Assembly (NCBI GenBank): GCA_023415075.1
Contig: JAEZLU010000329.1
Location: 1-12,380, forward strand
Length of the DNA: 12,380 nucleotides
Source: Bacillota bacterium
GTDB taxonomy: Bacteria > Bacillota > Negativicutes > Sporomusales > UBA7701
Direction: 5' to 3'
Below, piece by piece: positions 1 through 5,619 of this stretch. Under the pieces are notes generated by a model that saw nothing but the letters and a program-made list of their open reading frames with translations, was not told the origin of the DNA and ran no database searches. Both the position numbers and the translations under genes were made by a program. Within the stretch, counting starts at the first letter, position 1. Each line of letters starts with the position of its first letter.

Positions 1-153
1 TGCGGAACGTACGCAAGCAAGCGCTTTGACGACGGCCCAGGACGGGCCTAGTCCCGACCGCGCCACGGATGGCATAGCGGTCGGGGGGAGCACAACGCCG
101 CAGATGGGCCTTTATCGACAGCCTGAACTCCCGCCTTTGAGGCGGGAGTTTTT
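1..153 (+). ncRNA. Candidate structured RNA, 3' part, ending in a terminator
   Basis: No convincing protein is encoded here, but the + strand folds into consecutive hairpins. Bases 34-38 pair with 44-48 around the loop AGGAC. Bases 53-61 pair with 77-85 in a perfect 9-bp stem, enclosing a small hairpin (62-64 with 71-73) whose loop is exactly ACGGAT. Bases 1-4 can pair with 12-15. The series ends in a perfect intrinsic terminator at 126-153. GGA or ANGGA inside hairpin loops is the known recognition pattern of CsrA/RsmA, and AYGGAY loops define the TwoAYGGAY RNA motif; only one true AYGGAY is present. The 5' end lies outside the window, so this could equally be the 3' UTR of a gene to the left. 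I could not match it to a known RNA family. Confidence 0.35.
126..153 (+). terminator. Intrinsic terminator
   Basis: A perfect 10-bp stem (126-135 with 141-150) closes a 5-base loop, TTTGA, and runs into five T residues at 149-153. The T tract is on the + strand, so it terminates transcription entering from the left edge. On the minus strand the stem has no T tract, so it is at best a weak stop for the HD-GYP gene that ends at 165. Confidence 0.8.
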
Positions 154-164
154 GGTTGGCAAGG

Positions 165-1238
165 TCAGCCGGAGGCAACGACCTCGGTGATGCTGAGGTC
201 TTTGTTTTTTTCCAGGTCGAGATAGCGGCCGTCGGCCAGCCTGACCACCGGCTGGGCCGGCCGGTCCCGGTCGAGGTAGATAACCCGTGCCTGGGTACCG
301 TCAGACAGGCGGACAACGTAACCGATGAGTGAGTCCTTGACCCGGGTGAGGAAGGGTACGGTAACCGCCGGGTCGAGGGCCGAAAACATCTCTCTAAATA
401 CGTCGGCAACAACGCTGAAGGGGGTGACGGCTTTGCGGTACACGCGGTCCGAGGTCATGGCGTCGTAGATGTCGGCGACGGCGATTATCCGGGCATAGCG
501 GCTTACTTCATCCCCGGACAGGGCGAAAGGGTAACCCTGGCCGTCCATCCGCTCGTGATGCTGCCAGACGCCAAGGATGACCGAGTCCGGCAGCTTGGTG
601 GCCGCCCCTTTGATGAGCTCGAACCCGAGTGAGGGGTGGTCCTGCATGATCGCCATTTCGTCGGCCGTTAGCGGCCCGGGTTTGTTTAGAATCTCAAGCG
701 GTATCTGGGTTTTGCCGATATCGTGCAGCAGGCCGGCCAGCACCAGGTTTCGCAGCTCCCGGCCCCTGATGTCGAGCCATTTGCCGATGATGCCGGCGAT
801 TATGCCGACGTTGACCGAGTGGCGGAAAGTATAGTCGTCGGTTGTCCGGATACTGGACAGGTGACTGATGACGCCGCTAGAGGTGATAAGCGTCTCGGTC
901 GCCTGATCGGCGAGTTCGTTCATTCTGGCCAGGGGAACTTCCTTAAAGTAGCGGGTATGTTCGAAGGCTTCCCGCAGGTCCTGGACGATGACGGCATGGT
1001 TATCGCTGAATATCTGGGCTTCGGAGACCAGGCTGAAGGGGTTGTCTTCGGTCGCCAGCCGGGGCTCCTTGACGGTAACATCCTGGACGCCCCAGGTGGC
1101 GAGGAGATTTAAGAGCTGTTCGCTGAGGACGGTGTTGTCACTTATGAGCACGTTGTCGGTCTGGGACAAAACCGGTCGCGCCAGGATCATCCCCGGCCGT
1201 GCCTCGAACAGGAGAAACTTTTTGGTGACCCAGCGCAC
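165..1238 (-). CDS. HD-GYP domain cyclic-di-GMP phosphodiesterase
   Basis: Predicted cytoplasmic enzyme of 357 residues that hydrolyses the second messenger c-di-GMP. The N-terminal ~110 residues are a poorly conserved region opening with a LFEARPGMILARPV segment, typical of the N-terminal extension of many HD-GYP proteins. The HD-GYP core covers about 115-290. It shows H140, the HD pair H172-D173 in LLHDIGK, H201, the HHE motif at 227-229, the DGQGYP signature at 232-237 and D256 in VADIYDA, so the metal ligands look intact. The C-terminal ~60 residues form a small extra module. No receiver, PAS or membrane segment is visible, so the input signal is unknown. Translation starts at a GTG preceded by a strong Shine-Dalgarno sequence. 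It is transcribed away from the Nudix gene. Confidence 0.93.
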   Translation of the reverse strand: MRWVTKKFLLFEARPGMILARPVLSQTDNVLISDNTVLSEQLLNLLATWGVQDVTVKEPRLATEDNPFSLVSEAQIFSDNHAVIVQDLREAFEHTRYFKEVPLARMNELADQATETLITSSGVISHLSSIRTTDDYTFRHSVNVGIIAGIIGKWLDIRGRELRNLVLAGLLHDIGKTQIPLEILNKPGPLTADEMAIMQDHPSLGFELIKGAATKLPDSVILGVWQHHERMDGQGYPFALSGDEVSRYARIIAVADIYDAMTSDRVYRKAVTPFSVVADVFREMFSALDPAVTVPFLTRVKDSLIGYVVRLSDGTQARVIYLDRDRPAQPVVRLADGRYLDLEKNKDLSITEVVASG

Positions 1239-1243
1239 GCCGG

Positions 1244-1252
1244 CACCTCCCC
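1244..1252 (-). promoter_or_regulatory. Ribosome binding site fixing a GTG start
   Basis: GGGGAGGTG lies 5 bases upstream of the GTG at 1238 and decides this start for the HD-GYP gene; no in-frame ATG is better placed. Confidence 0.75.
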
Positions 1253-1283
1253 ATGAATAAATCAGCTAACAAGTCGCTGCAAA

Positions 1284-1312
1284 GTAATATTAACTTATAC
1301 AACAGCCGACAA
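1284..1312 (-). promoter_or_regulatory. Candidate promoter of the HD-GYP gene
   Basis: TTGTCG (1307-1312) as -35 and TATTAC (1284-1289) as -10 are separated by exactly 17 bases in the AT-rich divergent region, giving a leader of roughly 40 bases. A perfect TTGACA also occurs on this strand at 1326-1331 but has no -10 at a suitable distance. The call rests on matching the sigma-A consensus by eye. Confidence 0.35.
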
Positions 1313-1415
1313 ATTCCCTCTTATTTGTCAATAAAGTGTTCTGCCAAAAGCCGGCAAAAAAGGATTTGACCGACCCGGCAAGAAAATAAATGACAACGCC
1401 AGCGTGTCAATGAAC

Positions 1416-1420
1416 GGAGG
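1416..1420 (+). promoter_or_regulatory. Ribosome binding site of the Nudix gene, very close to the ATG
   Basis: GGAGG is separated from the ATG at 1423 by only two bases, tighter than usual. No better in-frame start exists downstream before the conserved VTAALLV strand, so the ATG is kept. Initiation may be inefficient. Confidence 0.5.
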
Positions 1421-1422
1421 TA

Positions 1423-1827
1423 ATGGTCATAGTAAAAGTAACGGCAGCCCTTCTTGTCCACAACGACCTGATTTTCATCGCCAAGCGGGGGCCAAGCGGC
1501 CGGTTCGCTCACCGCTGGGAATTTCCCGGCGGTAAAATCGAACCCGGCGAAAGCCCCGAGGAATGCCTTTCCAGGGAAATGGCCGAGGAGTTTGCCATCG
1601 AAGTCGAGGTTGGCGCCTTCTTTACCGAAAGTCTCCATACCTTCGAAGGCGGGGCCATCCTGGTGCTGGCCTATTTTTGCCGCTGGCTGGGCGGGGCTAT
1701 TTGCCCTACCGAGCATGAGGAGTACCGCTGGGTATCGGCGGCCGAGCTTGTCCAGTACGACTTCGCCCCGGCCGACCGGCCGATAGCCGCCAAGCTGGCG
1801 AAAGAATACCCGGCTATCGGCAAATAG
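1423..1827 (+). CDS. MutT-like Nudix hydrolase ((d)NTP pyrophosphohydrolase)
   Basis: Predicted small cytoplasmic hydrolase of 134 residues, the usual size of MutT/NudG-type enzymes that cleave (oxidised) nucleoside triphosphates to monophosphate and pyrophosphate. It opens with the typical VTAALLVHND strand. It then shows RWEFPGGKIEPGES and the Nudix box at about residues 39-61, with the Mg-binding REMAEE segment. The glycine near the end of the box (consensus EExGU) is replaced by alanine (EEFAI), a mild deviation. WEFPGGKIE is the form typical of MutT proteins acting on 8-oxo-dGTP, with CTP or 5-methyl-dCTP as alternatives. It is the only + strand gene here and stands alone between two minus-strand genes, so it must have its own promoter within 1239-1422; I saw no clear one. 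Confidence 0.9.
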   Translation: MVIVKVTAALLVHNDLIFIAKRGPSGRFAHRWEFPGGKIEPGESPEECLSREMAEEFAIEVEVGAFFTESLHTFEGGAILVLAYFCRWLGGAICPTEHEEYRWVSAAELVQYDFAPADRPIAAKLAKEYPAIGK

Positions 1828-1890
1828 GCTGCTGGAGCGGATCCTCTACTCCACCGCCATAAGAGTTCTTTATTGGGGGCTGGTAGCCGG

Positions 1891-3198
1891 CTATTCCGCG
1901 GCTGCTTCAGGTTTCTCCGGCTGATCGGCTAAGGAGAATCTGATCACGAAGGTGGTGCCGGCAGGACCGGTGGTCACTTCGACCGTCGCCGCGTGCCGCT
2001 CGATGATTTTGTAGCAGACGGCCAGTCCCAGGCCGACGCCGTTTTCTTTGGTCGTCAGGAACGGGGTGCCGAGTTTGTCGACGATTTCCGCCGGTATGCC
2101 CCGGCCGGTGTCGCTGATGGAAAGGAGAACTTGGTCGGCTTCCACCCGGGTAGCGACGATAACGATGCCGCCTTTGCCGGCGGCTTCCATCCCGTTGCGG
2201 GTGAGATTAAGGAGGCATTGCCTGATTTCGTTGCTGTCGGCTCTAATGGTTGCCGGATAGTCGAGGTCTAGTTGCACTTGCTTGCCTTCCTGGAGGGCGC
2301 TGGCCTGAATGAGCGGATAAATACCGAGAATGATGGTGTTGAGGTCGACCAGTTCGAGGTCGATTCTTTTGTTTTTAGCCAGTGACAGGAACTCGGTGAT
2401 AATCGAGTTGGCCCGGTCGAGTTCTTCGATCATCAGGGAAAACTGGCTGCGGTGGGACAAAAATTCGTTTTTTCCCTGGAAGTATTGCAGGAAGCCCCGC
2501 ACGGTCGTCAAAGGGTTGCGCACCTCGTGGCCGATGCTTGCCGCCATCTCACCGACAAGGTTTAGCCGGTCCAGGCGGGCCATTTCGATGGCCATTTGCT
2601 GCTTTTCTATCCGGCTCAGGTAGCTCCTGGCCCGTTCTTCTTCCTTTTTGAAACAATTCAGGATGACGACAAACAGGGTGATGTTGGCGATCATTGTCAA
2701 GAGGAGACTGAAAGCGACGTCGGCGTAACGGTCAATATCGCCGGTATAGCCGGTTATCGGCACGGCGCCGGTGTATTCCAGGGCCATGAGGACCACGGCC
2801 ATTATTCCCAAGCCGACGATGAGGGCGGCTTTACGGAGGCCTTTAAGGAGAACGGCGGTAATCGAGCCGAAAATAAAGATATAGAAGCTTGTACCGCCGA
2901 CCGAACCGCCGTTGGTGATCCACATGAGCGGGGTGACCACGAAGCCGGCGAAAACTATCACCAGGATGACCGGCAAGGAATACAGTCTTCTGACCCGCGA
3001 CAGGTAGTAGCAGGCAATGACTACGGCGGCGCTGGCCAGGCTAACGGCGATGATCGGCGCCCCCAATTCGAGGATGTAGTTGAAGAGGCCGCTGCAGAGA
3101 GAGATGGCTGCGCCGAACAGCAAGATAATGTTGAGAATCCGGTGCTCGACCGCGAACTCGCTTTCATCGCCAATTAGTCTGGCCAGATCGGTGTTCAT
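1891..3198 (-). CDS. Membrane-bound sensor histidine kinase, sporulation-kinase-like
   Basis: Predicted inner-membrane sensor kinase of 435 residues. The N-terminal half carries about six hydrophobic helices (roughly residues 22-181) with short loops and no sizeable extracytoplasmic domain, so it probably senses a signal in or near the membrane. A coiled linker follows, then HisKA with phospho-acceptor H224 in SIGHEVRNPLTTVRGF. The HATPase domain has the N box (LLNLTRNGMEA), G1 (DTGRGIP) and the F/G2 region (TPFLTTKENGVGLGL). The GHExRNPLT...GFLQ form is common in Bacillus/Clostridia kinases that feed Spo0F/Spo0A; this role is inference. No response regulator is adjacent. The frame stays open to a TTG at 3234, but that codon lacks a ribosome site. 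The ATG at 3198 has GGGAG nine bases upstream and was chosen. Confidence 0.88.
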   Translation of the reverse strand: MNTDLARLIGDESEFAVEHRILNIILLFGAAISLCSGLFNYILELGAPIIAVSLASAAVVIACYYLSRVRRLYSLPVILVIVFAGFVVTPLMWITNGGSVGGTSFYIFIFGSITAVLLKGLRKAALIVGLGIMAVVLMALEYTGAVPITGYTGDIDRYADVAFSLLLTMIANITLFVVILNCFKKEEERARSYLSRIEKQQMAIEMARLDRLNLVGEMAASIGHEVRNPLTTVRGFLQYFQGKNEFLSHRSQFSLMIEELDRANSIITEFLSLAKNKRIDLELVDLNTIILGIYPLIQASALQEGKQVQLDLDYPATIRADSNEIRQCLLNLTRNGMEAAGKGGIVIVATRVEADQVLLSISDTGRGIPAEIVDKLGTPFLTTKENGVGLGLAVCYKIIERHAATVEVTTGPAGTTFVIRFSLADQPEKPEAAAE

Positions 3199-3207
3199 CG
3201 ACAGCAT

Positions 3208-3212
3208 CTCCC
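3208..3212 (-). promoter_or_regulatory. Ribosome binding site deciding the kinase start
   Basis: GGGAG lies 9 bases before the ATG at 3198. The upstream in-frame TTG at 3234 and ATG at 3207 have no correctly spaced Shine-Dalgarno sequence. Confidence 0.5.
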
Positions 3213-3312
3213 ATAAACCGTAAGCTTTCTTCAAACAATTCTCGACTTTGTTGCCTAAACCTTCCAGGGAAAATAGCTATTGCATGTTTTTTTCGAAAGT
3301 CCAAAGAGCTAG

Positions 3313-3353
3313 CACTAAGGCTCCCGGCCCATACGCGGGCGGGAGCCTTAGTG
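3313..3353 (-). terminator. Strong hairpin, probable terminator after the UbiA gene
   Basis: A perfect 14-bp inverted repeat (3313-3326 with 3340-3353) is extended inward by a further CCC/GGG pairing around the loop ATACGC. It lies 34 bases past the stop codon of the prenyltransferase and ahead of the kinase gene. Read on the minus strand it is followed by CTAGCTCTTT, a poor U tract. Read on the + strand it is followed by GTTTT, but no + gene precedes it. I assign it to the end of the long minus-strand gene run; it may work in both directions. Confidence 0.6.
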
Positions 3354-3387
3354 GTTTTCGGAGGTAGAAACAGGTAATACGCAAGCC

Positions 3388-4290
3388 TCAGAAAGTTATG
3401 CTCAGCAGGGTAAACAGGCAGAGAGAAAGCCCCACCAGGCCGTTGCGCATGAAATAGCGCTGGCTTATCTGACTGAGGTCGCCCGGCCGGACAATGCTGT
3501 GCTGGTAGCAGAGCACACCGGCGGCGGCGACGGTGCCGCCGTAATAGAGCGGCCCCAGATCGGCCAGCAGACCGAAGGCCACAAAACAGGCGACGCTGGC
3601 CAGGTGAAGCAGGCGGGCAACGGCCAGGGCCCGCTTGACGCCAAAAGCCTGGGGAATGGAGTGCAGGCCGGCTTGACGGTCGAAGGCAACGTCCAGGCAG
3701 CCGTACACTACGTCAAAACCGGCTATCCAGGCGCTAACTGCTACCGCCAGGGCGAGCGGCGGCACGGCCAGGTCGCCCCTGAGGGCAACCCAGGTGGCGA
3801 GCGGCGCGAGGCCGACGGTAATGCCCAGAAAGAGGTGGCAGGCCCAGGTAACCCGTTTCAGGTATGGATAAACGACGAACAGCAGCAGCACGAAGGGTGC
3901 CAGCCACAGGCAAACAGGCTGCAGGTGACTGGTGCTCCAGAGGAAGACGGTCACGCAGACAGCGATGAAGGCGGCGGCTTCCCGGGTGCCGATCGCGCCG
4001 GTGACCATCGGCCGCTGGCGGAAGCGGGGGTGCTGCCTGTCATATTTGAGGTCGATGAGGTTATTGAGGGCCAGGGCGGCCGAACGGGCCGACACCATGG
4101 CGGCGATGATCCAGAATACGGCGTTGGCCGAAGGCTGGCCGTCGGCGGCCAGGATGAAGGCGATGGCGGCGAAGGGCAGGGCGAATATCGAGTGGGACAG
4201 GGCAACGTTGTCGGCGTAGGCCCGCAGTTTGCCCAGAAGCCAGCTTGTCCCGGGGGCGTAGGCGGTTATGACCGCTGTCTTATTTTCCAT
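3388..4290 (-). CDS. UbiA-family prenyltransferase (quinone biosynthesis)
   Basis: Predicted integral membrane enzyme of 300 residues with about eight or nine hydrophobic helices. It transfers a polyprenyl chain to an aromatic acceptor. The first Mg-pyrophosphate motif is N76-x3-D80-x3-D84 in NNLIDLKYD, followed by RQRPMVTG. The second is D200-x3-D204 in YGCLDVAFD with the family hallmark GLHSIP at 208-213, and YPYLKR lies between them. In anaerobes this subgroup is usually annotated as 4-hydroxybenzoate polyprenyltransferase-like and often belongs to the futalosine route to menaquinone (MqnP). That assignment is inference, as no other mqn or men gene is present. The second N of the first motif is D in many homologues. 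The gene is last in the minus-strand run, 22 bases after the aminotransferase stop, so the two are probably co-transcribed. Confidence 0.88.
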   Translation of the reverse strand: MENKTAVITAYAPGTSWLLGKLRAYADNVALSHSIFALPFAAIAFILAADGQPSANAVFWIIAAMVSARSAALALNNLIDLKYDRQHPRFRQRPMVTGAIGTREAAAFIAVCVTVFLWSTSHLQPVCLWLAPFVLLLFVVYPYLKRVTWACHLFLGITVGLAPLATWVALRGDLAVPPLALAVAVSAWIAGFDVVYGCLDVAFDRQAGLHSIPQAFGVKRALAVARLLHLASVACFVAFGLLADLGPLYYGGTVAAAGVLCYQHSIVRPGDLSQISQRYFMRNGLVGLSLCLFTLLSITF

Positions 4291-4312
4291 GATCCTCTCC
4301 CGCTTGCAGTTA

Positions 4313-5599
4313 TCAGCCCTGAATCTGGTTCAGGACGGCGTCGAGATTGTCCAGCAGGGCGTCGATGTCGGCCTCGGTGATAACGAGCGGCGGCTGAAAA
4401 GCCAGGACATTGCGGTGGAGGCCGTTTTTGCCGACAAGGAAACCGCGGTCTTTCATTTTCTCCAGCACCAGGTCGGTTTCGGCCACCGCCGGGACCTTGC
4501 CTGGCTGGACGAGCTCAGCACCGAGCATCAGACCGTGGCCGCGGACGTCACCGATGAGCGGGTAACGCTGCTGCAGCCGGTGCAGGCCACCGGCAAGCCG
4601 GGCTCCCAGACTGGCCGCCCTGGCCGGCAGGTTTTCACGGTCCAGGACGTCCAAGGTGGCCAGCGCGGCCACCGCGGTGACCGGATTGCCGCCAAGGGTG
4701 GAGGCGCCGGGACGGGTGTAACTGGCGGCAATCTCCGGCCTGGTGATGAAGGCGCCGACTGGCGTACCGTTGGCCAGTCCTTTGGCCATTGTCATGATGT
4801 CAGGCTCGACGCCGTAATGCTCGCAGGCGAACATTTTGCCGCTGCGGCCGAAGCCTGTCTGGACTTCGTCGAAAATGAGCAGGATGCCGTAGCGGTCGAG
4901 GATTTCCCGCACCCGGCGGAAGTAGCCGGCCGGCGGGGTTATAATGCCGCCGTTGCCCTGGATGGGTTCGGCGAACAGCGCCGCCACCCGCCCGGAGGTC
5001 GCGGTGCGGATGACGGTCTCGATTTCGTCGGCGCAGGCCAAATCGCAGTCAGGATGGCTTTTCCCCAGAGGGCAGCGGTAGCAGTAGGGGTTGGTCACCA
5101 GGCTGACCCCGCCCACCGGCCGGTCGTCGGTGCGCCACATGCCGAGGCCGGTGAGGCTCATCCCCAGCTTGGTGCGGCCGTGAAGGCTCTGGCGCAGGCT
5201 GAGGAATTCGCCGGCGCCAGTGTGAAGAGAGGCCAGCAGGGCCGCCCCTTCGTTGGCCTCGCTGCCGCTGGCGCAGAAAAAGGACTGCTGCAGGCGGCCG
5301 GGGGTGATCCGGGCAAGCCGCTCGGCCAGGTTGACCAGCGGCTCGGTCAGGTAGATGGTGCAGGTATGCTGGAGGGTGGTGACCTGCTCGCAGACCGCTT
5401 TGGTAATCATTGGATGGCAATGGCCGCAGTTGACCACCGACACGCCGGCAAAGCAGTCGAGGTAGCGTTTGCCAGTATGGTCGTACAGGTACTGCATTTC
5501 CCCGCGGACTAGCTGCATCGGCTGGTTGTAAAAGTGATAGACGCAGGGAATGAGGTACTGGGCTTTTTTGCGGAGTATTTCCTGCGGACCGATGTACAT
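4313..5599 (-). CDS. Class-III PLP aminotransferase, alanine-glyoxylate (AGXT2) type
   Basis: Predicted cytoplasmic PLP enzyme of 428 residues, full length for the family, moving an amino group between an amino acid and a keto or aldehyde acid. Visible motifs are ASGSEANE for cofactor phosphate binding, FDEVQTGFGRSG with D244 for the pyridine nitrogen, and MAKGLANG with the Schiff-base lysine K273. The segment NPYCYRCP...C..AC (Cys 173, 176, 185, 189) is characteristic of the alanine:glyoxylate aminotransferase 2 branch. Related ornithine, GABA or beta-alanine aminotransferases cannot be excluded. With GlcD/GlcF nearby, glyoxylate plus alanine to glycine plus pyruvate is a reasonable guess. 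The frame extends to a GTG at 5608, but the ATG at 5599 has a well-spaced ribosome site. It lies 20 bases after the U32 gene. Confidence 0.88.
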   Translation of the reverse strand: MYIGPQEILRKKAQYLIPCVYHFYNQPMQLVRGEMQYLYDHTGKRYLDCFAGVSVVNCGHCHPMITKAVCEQVTTLQHTCTIYLTEPLVNLAERLARITPGRLQQSFFCASGSEANEGAALLASLHTGAGEFLSLRQSLHGRTKLGMSLTGLGMWRTDDRPVGGVSLVTNPYCYRCPLGKSHPDCDLACADEIETVIRTATSGRVAALFAEPIQGNGGIITPPAGYFRRVREILDRYGILLIFDEVQTGFGRSGKMFACEHYGVEPDIMTMAKGLANGTPVGAFITRPEIAASYTRPGASTLGGNPVTAVAALATLDVLDRENLPARAASLGARLAGGLHRLQQRYPLIGDVRGHGLMLGAELVQPGKVPAVAETDLVLEKMKDRGFLVGKNGLHRNVLAFQPPLVITEADIDALLDNLDAVLNQIQG

Positions 5600-5605
5600 G
5601 TATGT

Positions 5606-5612
5606 CACCTCT
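5606..5612 (-). promoter_or_regulatory. Ribosome binding site deciding the aminotransferase start
   Basis: AGAGGTG lies 6 bases before the ATG at 5599 and overlaps the alternative upstream GTG (5608), which argues against that GTG. Confidence 0.6.
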
Positions 5613-5619
5613 TTCGCCG

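Noticed and set aside
1..125. Known riboswitch or housekeeping RNA (c-di-GMP, cobalamin, tmRNA, SRP, RNase P)
   Set aside because: None of the conserved blocks of these RNAs could be found; only generic hairpins and GGA loops are supported.
2..187. A coding tail read on the + strand through bases 2-187
   Set aside because: The frame runs straight through the perfect terminator and into the HD-GYP gene, with no recognisable protein sequence.
1366..1392. Promoter for the Nudix gene made of TTGACC and TAAATG
   Set aside because: The spacing is only 15 bases and the -10 match is poor, so it was not listed as a feature.
1321..1716. Minus-strand open frame of 131 codons across the Nudix gene and its upstream region
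   Set aside because: It overlaps the intact Nudix box on the + strand and has no ribosome site or family resemblance.
1828..1890. Terminator between the converging Nudix and kinase genes
   Set aside because: Only a 5-bp TGGAG/CTCCA pairing with a long loop and no T run was found.
3499..4380. + strand open frame of 293 codons opposite the UbiA gene
   Set aside because: The product is very rich in Gly, Gln, Glu and Asp with no domain; the opposite strand carries the full UbiA motifs.
4268..5512. Long + strand open frame of 414 codons opposite the aminotransferase
   Set aside because: It is antisense to a gene with intact PLP motifs. Its translation is low in recognisable structure and reflects GC-rich codon bias on the other strand.
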